Positions 35,633 to 44,397 of a DNA stretch of 64,000 nt are shown one piece after another (positions within the stretch are counted from its first letter, which is position 1; every line of letters starts with the position of its first letter). Source of the stretch: Chromobacterium sp. ATCC 53434. GTDB taxonomy: Bacteria; Pseudomonadota; Gammaproteobacteria; Burkholderiales; Chromobacteriaceae. Made by a program: the position numbers and the translations under genes. Location: positions 3,224,001 to 3,288,000 of the forward strand of contig NZ_CP025429.1 of NCBI RefSeq assembly GCF_002848345.1, given 5' to 3'. Under the pieces are notes generated by a model that worked only from the letters and a program-made list of their open reading frames with translations, had not been told where the DNA came from and ran no database searches.

Positions 35633-36211
35633 ATGAAAGTCATTCGTCCCCTGCTGGTGGTCTTCGGCGGCCTGTCGCTGATCACCGGCCTCGCCTATCC
35701 GCTGGCCACCACCGGCATCGCCCAGGCGGTGTTCCCGGCCCAGGCCAACGGCAGCCTGATCAAGAAGGACGGCAAGATCGTCGGCTCCCGGCTGATAGGC
35801 CAGAATTTCACCGGCGAGCAATACTTCTGGGGCCGCCCGTCGGCCACCAGTCCGATGCCTTACAATGCCGGCAATTCCGGCGGCTCCAATCTGGGACCGA
35901 CCAACCCGGCCCAGCTGACCGCGGTCAAGGGCAATGTCGAGGCGATGCGCAAGGCGCACCCGAGCCAGACCGGCCCCGTGCCGGTGGACCTGGTGACGGC
36001 GTCGGCCAGCGGCCTGGACCCGGAGATCTCGGTGGCCTCGGCCTATTACCAGCTTGACCGCGTAGCCGCCGCGCGTAAACTGCCGGCAGACGCGGTGCGC
36101 AGGCTGGTCGATTCGCATATCGTCGGAGAGACCTTCGGCCTCCTCGGCGAGCCGCGCGTCAATGTGCTGGAGCTGAATCTGGCGCTGGACCAACTTGCCA
36201 AGAAAGCCTAA
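35633..36211 (+). CDS. kdpC: Potassium-transporting ATPase subunit C
   Basis: 192 residues. One N-terminal membrane helix is followed by a periplasmic domain with the conserved [25 protein letters not shown] and the [14 protein letters not shown] motif. KdpC is the essential small subunit aiding K+ affinity and complex assembly. AAGGAAAA precedes ATG 35633. Confidence 0.97.
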   Translation: MKVIRPLLVVFGGLSLITGLAYPLATTGIAQAVFPAQANGSLIKKDGKIVGSRLIGQNFTGEQYFWGRPSATSPMPYNAGNSGGSNLGPTNPAQLTAVKGNVEAMRKAHPSQTGPVPVDLVTASASGLDPEISVASAYYQLDRVAAARKLPADAVRRLVDSHIVGETFGLLGEPRVNVLELNLALDQLAKKA

Positions 36212-36217
36212 AACCGC

Positions 36218-38908
36218 ATGAGCGATCAGCGCCCCGACCCGGATGCCCTGCTGGACGAACTGAAACGCGAAGAACTGGAGGCGCAGCGCGGACGGCTGAA
36301 GATTTTCTTCGGCGCCTGCGCCGGCGTCGGCAAGACCTTCGCGATGCTGGCCGCCGCGCGCGCCAGGCAGCAGGAAGGGATCAGGGTGCTGGTCGGCGTC
36401 GTGGAAACCCACGGCCGCAAGGAAACCGCGGCCCAGCTGACGGGGCTGGACGTCCTCTCCCCCAGCCGGATCGAGTACAAGGGCCGCGCGCTGTCGGAAT
36501 TCGACATCGACGCGGCGCTCGAACTCAGGCCGCAGTTGATCCTGATCGACGAGTTCGCCCACTCCAACGCCCCCGGCTCGCGCCACCCGAAGCGCTGGCA
36601 GGACGTGGAGGAGCTGCTCGCCGCCGGCATCGACGTATATACGACGCTCAATGTGCAGCATTTGGAGAGCCTCAACGATGTCGTCGGCCAGATCACCGGC
36701 ATCATCGTCAGGGAAACGCTGCCGGACCATGTGTTCGACATGGCCGACGAAGTCTCGCTGGTGGACCTGCCGCCGGACGAGCTGCTGTCCCGCCTCGCCG
36801 CCGGCAAGGTCTATCTGCCGCAGCAGGCCGAGCGCGCGGTCAAAAACTTCTTCCGCAAGGGCAATCTGCTGGCGCTGCGCGAACTGGCGCTCAGACGCAC
36901 CGCCGACCGCGTCGACGCGCAGATGCGCGCCTACCGCGCCGACCAGTCGATCAAGCCGGTCTGGCACGCGCGCGAACGGCTGTTGGTTTGCGTCGGCCCG
37001 GGACCGGGCACCGAGAAGCTGATCCGCAGCGCCAAGCGGCTGGCCGCCAGCCTGGACGCCGACTGGATAGCCGTCTACGTCGAGACGCCGAGGCTGCAAC
37101 GGCTGCCCGAGGAGCAGCGCGCGCGGATATTGAAGGGCCTGAAGCTGGCGCAGGAGCTCGGCGCCGAGACCACGGTGCTCGGCGGCAGCGCGCTGCCCGC
37201 CACGCTGCTGGCCTACGCCCGCACCCGCAACGTGTCCAAGCTGGTGGTCGGCAAATCGGCGCGCAGCGCGCTGGCGCGGCTGTGGCAGGGCTCGCTGGTC
37301 AACGAGCTGACCCGGCTGTCCGGCGACGTCGACATCTTCGTCGTCGCCCACGAGCTGGAGGAAGAGGCCGAGACGCGGCGCGGCAAGCGGGTCAGCAGCC
37401 TCTTGTTCGGCGACAACGAATCCAGCCACACCCGCCGCGGCTATGTCGCCGCCGCGGCCGCCTGCTTCGCCACCACCGCGCTGAACCACCTCTTGGTGCC
37501 CTACTTCGCGCTGTCCAACGTCATCATGGTCCACCTGCTGGCCGTGGTGCTGATCGCCACCCGCTACGGCCGCGGCCCCGGCGTGCTGGCGTCCTTCCTG
37601 TCGGTGGCGGCCTTCGACTTCTTCTTCGTGCCGCCGCAGCTGTCGTTCGCGGTGTCCGATACCCAGTATCTGCTGACCTTCATCGTGATGCTGTCGGTGG
37701 CGTTGATCATCAGCCAGCTGACCGCCCGCTTCCGCTTCGAGGCCACCATCGCCACCTACCGCGAACGCCGCACCCGCGCGCTGTACGATCTGGGACGCGA
37801 GCTGGCCGGCGCGCTGACGGCGTCGCAAATCATAGAAACCGCCGTCGGCCGGCTGGAGCCGCTGTTCCGCGCCCGGGTGATGCTGTTCATCCCCAATAGC
37901 GAGGACCAGCTGCGCGCCGCCACCGAGGCCGGCAGCGACGCCGACACCGGCGTCGCGCAATGGGTGTTCGACAATCTGCAGCCGGCCGGCCTCGGCACCA
38001 ACACGCTGCCGTCCAACGCCGCGCTCTACGTGCCGCTGCGGGCGCCGATGCGCACCCGCGGCGTGATCGCGCTGCTGCCGGAAGAAACGATACAGGCCTT
38101 CCTGCCGGAGCAGCAGCGGCTGCTGGAAACCTGCGCCGCGCAGATCGCGCTGGCGCTGGAGCGGGTGCACTACGTCGAGGTGGCGCAGGACGCCATCGTC
38201 GCGATGGAGTCCGAGCGGCTGCGCAACAGCGTGCTGTCGGTGGTTTCCCACGATCTGCGCACGCCGCTGACGACGATGCTGGGCCTGGCCAATCTGCTGA
38301 ATTCGCCCAGCCTGCCGCAGGAGCAGCAGGCCGAGGTGGCGCAGTCGATACAGGACGAGGCGCTGCGGATGAACAAGCTGGTGACCAATCTCTTGGACAT
38401 GGCCAGGCTGCAATCCGGCGTCAAGCTGAACAAGGAATGGCAGTTGTTGGACGAGGTGGTCGGCAGCGCGGTGCGCGCCTGCGAGCGCAGCCTGTCCCGG
38501 CACCGGCTGGCGTTGAAGCTGGAGCGCGACCTGCCGGTGCTGGAATACGACGCGGTGCTGATAGAGCGGGTGCTGGTCAATCTGCTGGAGAACGCCGGCA
38601 AGTACACGCCGGCGGGCTCGGTGATCGAGCTGGCCGCCCGCCACGACGGCGACAAGGTCCGCATCGCCGTCAGCGACGACGGCCCCGGCCTGCCGGCCAA
38701 TATGGAACACAAGGCCTTCGACAAGTTCTCGCGCGGCGCGCCGGAATCGACGACGCCGGGCGTGGGCCTGGGGCTGGCGATCTGCCGCGCCATCATAGAA
38801 AACCACGGCGGAACGATAGAAGCCGGCAACGTCCATCCGCACGGCGCCCGCTTCTCCTTCACCCTGCCGGCCGGCGCGCCGCCCGCGCTGCCGCCGGACG
38901 ACGCCTGA
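36218..38908 (+). CDS. kdpD: Sensor histidine kinase KdpD
   Basis: 896 residues. The N-terminal KdpD domain has Walker A (GACAGVGKTF) and the DEFAHSNAPGSRH motif, and a USP-like domain follows (LLVCVGPGPGTEKLIR). Four closely spaced transmembrane helices lie around residues 405-500. A GAF-like part is followed by HisKA with His near residue 678 (SVVSHDLRTPLTTML) and HATPase_c (NLLENAGKYTP, DDGPGLP, GVGLGLAIC). It senses K+ limitation or osmotic stress and phosphorylates KdpE. It starts six bases after kdpC. The 1130-codon open frame opposite is spurious. Confidence 0.97.
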   Translation: MSDQRPDPDALLDELKREELEAQRGRLKIFFGACAGVGKTFAMLAAARARQQEGIRVLVGVVETHGRKETAAQLTGLDVLSPSRIEYKGRALSEFDIDAALELRPQLILIDEFAHSNAPGSRHPKRWQDVEELLAAGIDVYTTLNVQHLESLNDVVGQITGIIVRETLPDHVFDMADEVSLVDLPPDELLSRLAAGKVYLPQQAERAVKNFFRKGNLLALRELALRRTADRVDAQMRAYRADQSIKPVWHARERLLVCVGPGPGTEKLIRSAKRLAASLDADWIAVYVETPRLQRLPEEQRARILKGLKLAQELGAETTVLGGSALPATLLAYARTRNVSKLVVGKSARSALARLWQGSLVNELTRLSGDVDIFVVAHELEEEAETRRGKRVSSLLFGDNESSHTRRGYVAAAAACFATTALNHLLVPYFALSNVIMVHLLAVVLIATRYGRGPGVLASFLSVAAFDFFFVPPQLSFAVSDTQYLLTFIVMLSVALIISQLTARFRFEATIATYRERRTRALYDLGRELAGALTASQIIETAVGRLEPLFRARVMLFIPNSEDQLRAATEAGSDADTGVAQWVFDNLQPAGLGTNTLPSNAALYVPLRAPMRTRGVIALLPEETIQAFLPEQQRLLETCAAQIALALERVHYVEVAQDAIVAMESERLRNSVLSVVSHDLRTPLTTMLGLANLLNSPSLPQEQQAEVAQSIQDEALRMNKLVTNLLDMARLQSGVKLNKEWQLLDEVVGSAVRACERSLSRHRLALKLERDLPVLEYDAVLIERVLVNLLENAGKYTPAGSVIELAARHDGDKVRIAVSDDGPGLPANMEHKAFDKFSRGAPESTTPGVGLGLAICRAIIENHGGTIEAGNVHPHGARFSFTLPAGAPPALPPDDA

Positions 38909-38928
38909 AACCACAAGAGCGACAAGAC

Positions 38929-39663
38929 ATGAACGACGCCCCCATTTCCGTAGTGATCATCGAGGACGAAAAGCCGATACGCCGCTTCCTGTCGGCGGCG
39001 CTGGAGGAGGAGAGGCTGACCGTCTACGAGGCCGAGACCGGCAAGCAGGGCCAGATCGAGACGGCCACCCGCAAACCGGATCTGGTGATACTGGACCTCG
39101 GCCTGCCCGACATGAACGGCATAGACGTGATCAAGAGCCTGCGCGAGTGGAGCGACATCCCGATACTGGTGCTGTCGGCCCGCACGCAGGAGACCGAGAA
39201 GGTGGCGGCGCTGGACGCCGGCGCCGACGACTATCTGACCAAGCCCTTCGGCGTCGCCGAATGCCTGGCGCGCATCCGCGTGCTGCTGCGCCGCCGCATC
39301 CACGGCAGCGCCGCGGCCCAGCAGAACTTCCAGTTCGGCGACATCCGCATCGACCTGGTGAACCGGCTGGTGCGCAAGGGCGAAACGCCGGTGCATCTGA
39401 CGCCGATCGAATACCGGCTGCTGGCCACGCTGATCCGCAACGCCGGCAAGGTGATCACCCACCGCGAGCTGTTGCTGGCGGTGTGGGGGCCGTCGTTCTC
39501 CGAGCACAACCAGTACCTGCGGGTCTATATGGGCCATCTGCGGCAGAAGCTGGAAGACAATCCGGCGATGCCGCGCCACATCGTCACCGAGACCGGCGTC
39601 GGCTACCGGCTGATAGAAAACGCGCCGGAACAGCCGGCCCGCGACGCCGAGGCCCAGGGTTGA
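38929..39663 (+). CDS. kdpE: Response regulator KdpE
   Basis: 244 residues. The receiver domain has acidic residues in VVIIEDEKP, Asp near 56 in VILDLGLPDM, and the YLTKPFG Lys. The OmpR/PhoB-type winged helix includes HLTPIEYRLLATLIRNAGKVITHRELL and VYMGHLRQKLEDNP, ending GVGYRLI. It activates kdpFABC through the operator at 31368. It lies 20 bp after kdpD. The much longer frame upstream is a kdpD shadow. Confidence 0.97.
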   Translation: MNDAPISVVIIEDEKPIRRFLSAALEEERLTVYEAETGKQGQIETATRKPDLVILDLGLPDMNGIDVIKSLREWSDIPILVLSARTQETEKVAALDAGADDYLTKPFGVAECLARIRVLLRRRIHGSAAAQQNFQFGDIRIDLVNRLVRKGETPVHLTPIEYRLLATLIRNAGKVITHRELLLAVWGPSFSEHNQYLRVYMGHLRQKLEDNPAMPRHIVTETGVGYRLIENAPEQPARDAEAQG

Positions 39664-39705
39664 CAGCCCGCTGCCAGCGGCATAATCTAACACCCATGCG
39701 CCGAT

Positions 39706-39733
39706 TTGACACAGCTTGCGGGCGCTTGATAAA
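39706..39733 (+). promoter_or_regulatory. Strong sigma-70-like promoter immediately before a terminator
   Basis: TTGACA (39706-39711), 16 bases, GATAAA (39728-39733, continuing T). A start near 39740 would run into the hairpin at 39758-39791, giving a transcript of about 50 nt unless read through. Confidence 0.5.
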
Positions 39734-39757
39734 TGCCAGCTAAAGCGTATACGGACA

Positions 39758-39791
39758 AACCCGCTTGCGCTTGATGGCCAGCGGGTTTTTT
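39758..39791 (+). terminator. Rho-independent terminator downstream of kdpE
   Basis: AACCCGCT (39758-39765) pairs with AGCGGGTT (39780-39787), followed by a T-run to 39791. It ends the kdp transcript and may also attenuate transcription toward the 39946 gene. Confidence 0.82.
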
Positions 39792-39945
39792 CATCGCTGG
39801 CCGGCATCGTCTCCCGCAGGCCAGGGTCCAGTCGTCGCAGGCGCCGAGTTAATGACAACTTGCAGGGCGCCGAAAAATCCTGCTAAAGCGTCGCCGGCGT
39901 TCCCCGCTCGGCACGCACAGCGCGACCGAACCCGGGAGAACGACA

Positions 39946-40245
39946 ATGTACGACTGCCTGCAAGACAGCTATACCGACTTTTCTTTTGCGATTTTTGACG
40001 CCGTGGGAAGACCTCGCCCCCTCTGTGGCAGCTTGAGCGCCACCCCCCTGTCCAGCAGCGACGACAACTCGCTGCGCGACCTCGCCGCCTTCGCCCGCGA
40101 CCAGGGCTATGACATCGACCATCATCCGCAGCAGCTGACCGTGCGCGACATCAGCCTCGCCGACGCGCTGGCGATCAACACCCGCTTCGGCGACGTCCTG
40201 ATCATCAGCTGCGATCTGCGCCGCGATCCGCCGGTGCGCTTCTGA
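39946..40245 (+). CDS. Hypothetical protein, 99 residues
   Basis: Unrecognised small cytoplasmic protein without signal peptide or membrane helix. GGGAG precedes ATG 39946. The sequence has an acidic/polar N-terminal half and a VRDISLADALAINTRFGDVLIISCDL C-terminal part that looks like a helix-strand unit. The TGA stop (40243-40245) doubles as the left copy of the target duplication of the adjacent MITE, so the insertion sits exactly at the gene end without altering the frame. Confidence 0.6.
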   Translation: MYDCLQDSYTDFSFAIFDAVGRPRPLCGSLSATPLSSSDDNSLRDLAAFARDQGYDIDHHPQQLTVRDISLADALAINTRFGDVLIISCDLRRDPPVRF

Positions 40246-40512
40246 GAGCCTGTTTACGATCTTTTTGCGGCATCGACAGTATTCTGCCGGATGCAGGGCA
40301 CGAAAAACGGCCCGCGGCAGTGTCGTTCACTGCAAGGGACGTTTGACAAAGCCATGCGCCGGCAGAAAACCGTCCCGAAGGGCAGGCCAGCCAGCAGGCC
40401 ATCTGCCGCGTTGTCAGGCTAGGCCTTGGAATCACCAAGGCCTACGCCCTCCGCCTTGCATCTGGCCTGCTGGCTGGCCTGCGCTGCTCGGAAAAAGATC
40501 GTAAACAGGCTC
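40246..40512. mobile_element. 267-bp MITE (non-autonomous IS5-like element)
   Basis: Perfect 21-bp terminal inverted repeats GAGCCTGTTTACGATCTTTTT at 40246-40266 and, inverted, 40492-40512. It is flanked by TGA at 40243-40245 and 40513-40515, a 3-bp TNA-type target duplication as made by some IS5-family groups. No transposase is encoded. Internally a 20-bp inverted repeat (40382-40401 with 40463-40482) and a central TAGGCCTTGG-N5-CCAAGGCCTA hairpin (40420-40444) give a strongly folded middle. Confidence 0.8.
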
Positions 40513-40515
40513 TGA

Positions 40516-40531
40516 GAGCCTATTCACGATA
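40516..40531 (+). repeat. Degenerate second MITE-like end next to the element
   Basis: GAGCCTATTCACGAT resembles the MITE end GAGCCTGTTTACGAT with two changes and directly abuts the right target duplication. No matching partner is found downstream to 41 kb, so it is a relic of a nested or earlier insertion. Confidence 0.5.
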
Positions 40532-40607
40532 TCGGCTAGCCGCCGGACAATAGCGGCACAAGCGAAACCCGCCGCCTAGACCCGATGCGAGGCGGCGGGA
40601 GCAGGCC

Positions 40608-41870
40608 TTGGCGATGCCGAGGCCCGGTCCGACCAGGCGGCCGCGAAAACCTCGCCGGTTGAATTCTGCAAGCCGCCTCCCCGACGGCTGGACGAGAATC
40701 GCAGCAATCAAGCTACCCGAGTCCTCGTCCATGCCCATCGCCGCCAAAGCCTCGTTTTCCACCCCCGCGCCCGCCGCCTCTCCCGCCTCGTCCCCCCGGA
40801 CTCCGCCGCAAATAGGCTTGGGCCAGCATCTCGTCCGCGCCTCCAATCGCTGCGTGGCCATGCCGGACCACCCGCAAGCCGTCCTGCGGCCGGTCCCACC
40901 GCAGGCTCGCTTTCAATCGCTGCTGTTCCAGGTCGGCGACGGCGCGGTCAACGCTTCGCCGACGCGACGGAACCAAGCGGTGGCCCTGTATGGCCTGAGC
41001 GACGCCCAGATGCAACTGTCCCGTTTCGTCCGCGGCGAGCTGGACATGCAGAACGTCGCCACCATCGCCAACTACAACCGGCAACTGGGCATCGTCCATT
41101 ACAGCCGTAGCGACGCCACGCACAGCATCGCGCCCCACAAACTGATCCAGGAGTTCAGCCGCCACATCAGCGCCGCCGCCGCCGGGAAACTGGCAAAACG
41201 CGCGCCGAAACCGACTCCGCCCATCATCCAGGCCTGGGCGGACTATCTGGGCGCGCACCACCAGCGGCTGGACCCGTTCGTCCGCCTCGGCAAACTCTTG
41301 GCCGACGTGCCGCGAGAAGAGCGCGCCGCCGTCGCCACCCGCTTCGTGCTGAAAAACACCAGCGGCGGCTGCCGCACCGAAACCACGGTCAATACCTTGC
41401 TGTACCTGATCCATAGCTGCGGCTGCAAGGACGCCGAGAGCGTCGTCGCCGCGTTGGGCAAGCACACGCTGGGCTTTCAGGACCTGCTGGATTTGTCGGA
41501 ACTGTTCATCAAGCACTTCTTCCGCAACACCAGCAAACTGGGCCTGGCATTCTTCGCCGCTCAAGGCGCGGAAATCGCCATTGCCTGGAACGCCCCCGGC
41601 GCGGGGAAAATGGATATCGAATCGATACGGCAGAAACCCTGGCAGGCGCAGCAACGCCGTTTCCAGAACAGCTACGAGCCGATCACCTACTCCGAAGTCC
41701 GCTCGGTGCTCCGACAGCCGGCGTTGTTCGACGGCAAAGTCTCCAAAGTGTATATCGCCGGCGATAGCGTGGAACTGGCGGACTCGCCCGCCTCCGAAGA
41801 GTGGGTGGCGCTGCCCCGTCCCATCGCCGCCCCCGCCCGGCCATCCAAGCAGTCGGCACGCAGACAATAG
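40608..41870 (+). CDS. Unrecognised 420-residue protein, possible secreted effector
   Basis: No family recognised. The N-terminal about 100 residues are rich in Ala, Pro, Ser and Arg and probably disordered. The remainder is mostly helical, with segments VALYGLSDAQMQLSRFVRGEL, VNTLLYLIHSCGCKDAESVVAAL and LLDLSELFIKHFF, then a strand-rich tail (SKVYIAGDSVELADSP). There is no signal peptide or membrane helix. TTG 40608 has GGGAG six bases upstream; ATG 40614 and ATG 40731 are alternatives, so the start is uncertain. The disordered Ser/Pro N-terminus, lone location beside a mobile element and lack of homology fit a type III effector-like accessory protein, but this is inference only. Confidence 0.65.
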   Translation: MAMPRPGPTRRPRKPRRLNSASRLPDGWTRIAAIKLPESSSMPIAAKASFSTPAPAASPASSPRTPPQIGLGQHLVRASNRCVAMPDHPQAVLRPVPPQARFQSLLFQVGDGAVNASPTRRNQAVALYGLSDAQMQLSRFVRGELDMQNVATIANYNRQLGIVHYSRSDATHSIAPHKLIQEFSRHISAAAAGKLAKRAPKPTPPIIQAWADYLGAHHQRLDPFVRLGKLLADVPREERAAVATRFVLKNTSGGCRTETTVNTLLYLIHSCGCKDAESVVAALGKHTLGFQDLLDLSELFIKHFFRNTSKLGLAFFAAQGAEIAIAWNAPGAGKMDIESIRQKPWQAQQRRFQNSYEPITYSEVRSVLRQPALFDGKVSKVYIAGDSVELADSPASEEWVALPRPIAAPARPSKQSARRQ

Positions 41871-41922
41871 GCGCCCGGGGCGGCTATAATCAGCACTTTC
41901 CGCCCCGAATCCGCACCGCCGC

Positions 41923-43320
41923 ATGCTGTTTGAACTCAATCGCGCCTCGCGCGCCGACATCCTGGCCGAAACGCGCCAGATCGCCCGTCTGGCGCTGCCG
42001 ATGATGGTGGCCCAGATCGCCCAGGTCGCCACCGGCTTCGTCGACACCGTCATGGCCGGCCGCGTCGGCACCGATGACTTGGCCGCGGTCTCGCTCGGCG
42101 CCAGCGTGTTCATCACCGTCTATGTGACGCTGATGGGCGTCGTCGCCGCGCTCAATCCGATACTGTCCCACCACCTGGGCTCCGGCGATCGGCGCGCCTT
42201 CGGCCGCGACGCCGCCCAGGGCCTGTGGTTCGGCCTGCTGCTGGGCTCGCTGGGCGCCGCCGCGATGCTGGCGCTGGAGCCGGCGCTGCGCCACTGGCTG
42301 CAACTGCCGCCGGCCGTCGTCGACAAGACCATGCTGTTCATCACCGGCGCGGCGGTCGGCATGCCGGCGGCGATGGCGCACCGGGCGCTGCACGCCTACG
42401 CGTCCAGCCTCGGCCATCCGAAGGCCATCATGGTGGTCAGCCTGCTCGCGCTGGCGCTGAACATTCCGCTGAACTACATGCTGATCCACGGCCTGTTCGG
42501 CCTGCCGAAAATGGGCGGGGCCGGTTGCGGCTGGGCCACCGGCATCGTGTTCTGGTTCAACTGCCTGGCGCTGCTGGCCTATGTCAGCTGGCAGAAGAAG
42601 TTCGCCGACACGCGCATCCTGTCCGGCCTCGCCCGCCCCGACTGGCGCCGCTTCGCCGCCTTCCTGCGGCTGGGCGCGCCGATCGGCCTGTCCTTCTTCG
42701 TCGAAGTCAGCCTGTTTTCCTTCATCGCGCTGTTGATCGCCGAGCTGGGCACTGTCGTCGTCGCCACCCACCAGTCGGTGCTGAACTTCTCCAGCATCAT
42801 CTATATGCTGCCGCAGAGCGTCGCCACCGCGCTGTCGGTGCGGGTCGGCCACCACGCCGGCGCCGGTGACTACCGCGCCGCGCGCTTCATCTCCGGCGTC
42901 GGCCTGCTGATGGGCCTGGCGATGGCCGGCGCCGCGATGCTGCTGGTGCTGCTGCTGCGCGGGCCCATCATGCAGATGTACAGCGCCGATCCGCGCGTGA
43001 TCGCCACCGGCACCACGCTATTGCTGTTCGCCGCCGTCTACCAGCTGACCGACGCCGCCCAGACCATCGCCTCCGGCGCGCTGCGCGGCTACAAGCTGAC
43101 CGCCGTGCCGATGCTGATCCACATCACCTCGTTCTGGGTCGTCGGCCTGGGCCTGGGCATACTGCTGGGCCTGACCGACCACATCGTACCGCGGATGGGC
43201 GTATACGGCTTCTGGACCGCGCTGGTGATCAGCCTGACGGTGGCCGCCCTGCTTCTGACCCATTATCTGGCCCGCGCCAGCCACAAGCGGCTGAGCCGGT
43301 GCCAAGGAATCCAGCCATGA
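41923..43320 (+). CDS. MATE family multidrug/Na+ efflux transporter
   Basis: 465 residues, twelve predicted helices in two MatE halves. The first half starts LALPMMVAQIAQVATGFVDTVMAGRVG, with the second at RLGAPIGLSFFVEVSLFSFIALLIAELG. NorM-type proteins exchange Na+ or H+ for cationic drugs. TATAAT at 41885-41890 may be its -10. The stop overlaps murB by an ATGA, coupling the two. Confidence 0.93.
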   Translation: MLFELNRASRADILAETRQIARLALPMMVAQIAQVATGFVDTVMAGRVGTDDLAAVSLGASVFITVYVTLMGVVAALNPILSHHLGSGDRRAFGRDAAQGLWFGLLLGSLGAAAMLALEPALRHWLQLPPAVVDKTMLFITGAAVGMPAAMAHRALHAYASSLGHPKAIMVVSLLALALNIPLNYMLIHGLFGLPKMGGAGCGWATGIVFWFNCLALLAYVSWQKKFADTRILSGLARPDWRRFAAFLRLGAPIGLSFFVEVSLFSFIALLIAELGTVVVATHQSVLNFSSIIYMLPQSVATALSVRVGHHAGAGDYRAARFISGVGLLMGLAMAGAAMLLVLLLRGPIMQMYSADPRVIATGTTLLLFAAVYQLTDAAQTIASGALRGYKLTAVPMLIHITSFWVVGLGLGILLGLTDHIVPRMGVYGFWTALVISLTVAALLLTHYLARASHKRLSRCQGIQP

Positions 43321-44342
43321 GCCTGCCGCTGCGCGCCGACGTCGATCTGCGCCCCCACAACACTTTCGGCATGGCCGTGCGCGCCGCCCATTTCTGCGAG
43401 CTCTCCAGCCTGGACCAGCTCCCGGCGCTGCTCGCGCACCCGCTGTACCGCCAGGGCCCGGTACTGTGGCTGGGCGGCGGCAGCAATCTGCTGCTGACCC
43501 GCGACTATCCCGGCCTGGTGATCAAGGTGGCGCTGTCCGGCATCCGCCTGTTGAGCGAGGACGACGACGGTGTCGTCGTCGAGGCGGCCGCCGGCGAGAA
43601 CTGGCACGATTTCGTGCAGTACGCCCTACTGCAGGGCTGGTTCGGCCTGGAAAACCTCAGCCTGATCCCCGGCACCGTCGGCGCCGGCCCGGTGCAGAAC
43701 ATCGGCGCCTACGGCGTCGAGATCAAGGACCACCTGCTGGAGGTCGTCTGCGCGCGACTGGACCGGGACGGCGAAGCGCTGACGCTGTCGAACGCCGACT
43801 GCCGCTTCGCTTACCGCGACAGCGTGTTCAAGCGCGAGGCGGCCGGACGGCTGCTGGTCACCGCCGTCCGCTTCCGCTTGTCGCGCCGCGCCGAGCTGCG
43901 CACCGGCTACGGCGATATCGCCGGCCAGTTGCAGGCCTTCGGCATCGCCGAACCGACGCCGCTCGACGTCGCCCGCGCGGTGATCGCCATCCGCCAGAGC
44001 AAGCTGCCGGACCCGGCCCGGCTGGGCAATGCCGGCAGTTTCTTCAAGAATCCCGTCGTCGACGCGTCCCAGGCCGCCTCGCTGCTGGAACGCCACCCGG
44101 CGCTGCCGCACTATCCGGCCGCCGATGGCCGGGTCAAGCTGGCCGCCGGCTGGCTGATAGACCAGTGCGGGCTGAAGGGTTACCGCGACGGCGACGCCGG
44201 CGTGCACGACAGGCAGGCGCTGGTGCTGGTCAACCACGGCCAGGCCAGCGGCGCCCAGATGCGCGCGCTGGCGCAGAAGGTCCAGCGGACGGTGCGGGAA
44301 CGCTTCGGCGTCGAGCTGGAGCCGGAACCGCTGGTGCTGTAG
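43317..44342 (+). CDS. murB: UDP-N-acetylenolpyruvoylglucosamine reductase
   Basis: 341 residues. The FAD-binding part shows LRPHNTFG, WLGGGSNLLLT and GIPGTVG-like LIPGTVGAGPVQNIGAYGVE; the catalytic Ser/Glu region is RLGNAGSFFKNPVV, and the C-terminus has AGWLIDQCGLKG. It reduces UDP-GlcNAc-enolpyruvate to UDP-MurNAc with NADPH. This is the type I (E. coli-like) enzyme. AAGGA precedes ATG 43317, which overlaps the MATE stop. Confidence 0.97.
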   Translation: MSLPLRADVDLRPHNTFGMAVRAAHFCELSSLDQLPALLAHPLYRQGPVLWLGGGSNLLLTRDYPGLVIKVALSGIRLLSEDDDGVVVEAAAGENWHDFVQYALLQGWFGLENLSLIPGTVGAGPVQNIGAYGVEIKDHLLEVVCARLDRDGEALTLSNADCRFAYRDSVFKREAAGRLLVTAVRFRLSRRAELRTGYGDIAGQLQAFGIAEPTPLDVARAVIAIRQSKLPDPARLGNAGSFFKNPVVDASQAASLLERHPALPHYPAADGRVKLAAGWLIDQCGLKGYRDGDAGVHDRQALVLVNHGQASGAQMRALAQKVQRTVRERFGVELEPEPLVL

Positions 44343-44397
44343 CAGTTGTCATCATCGTCGGCGACACTGCCGCCGACTCTCGCGACAAGGGGAAGCA

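Noticed and set aside
35522..38914. 1130-codon open frame on the minus strand opposite kdpC-kdpD
   Set aside because: It mirrors kdpD in a GC-rich codon pattern; the product is Arg/Gly/Gln/His/Ala-rich without any motif.
40246..40512. CRISPR-like or small-RNA reading of the repeats at 40.2-40.5 kb
   Set aside because: Repeats are inverted, not regularly spaced direct repeats, and terminal inverted repeats plus a 3-bp duplication fit a MITE better.
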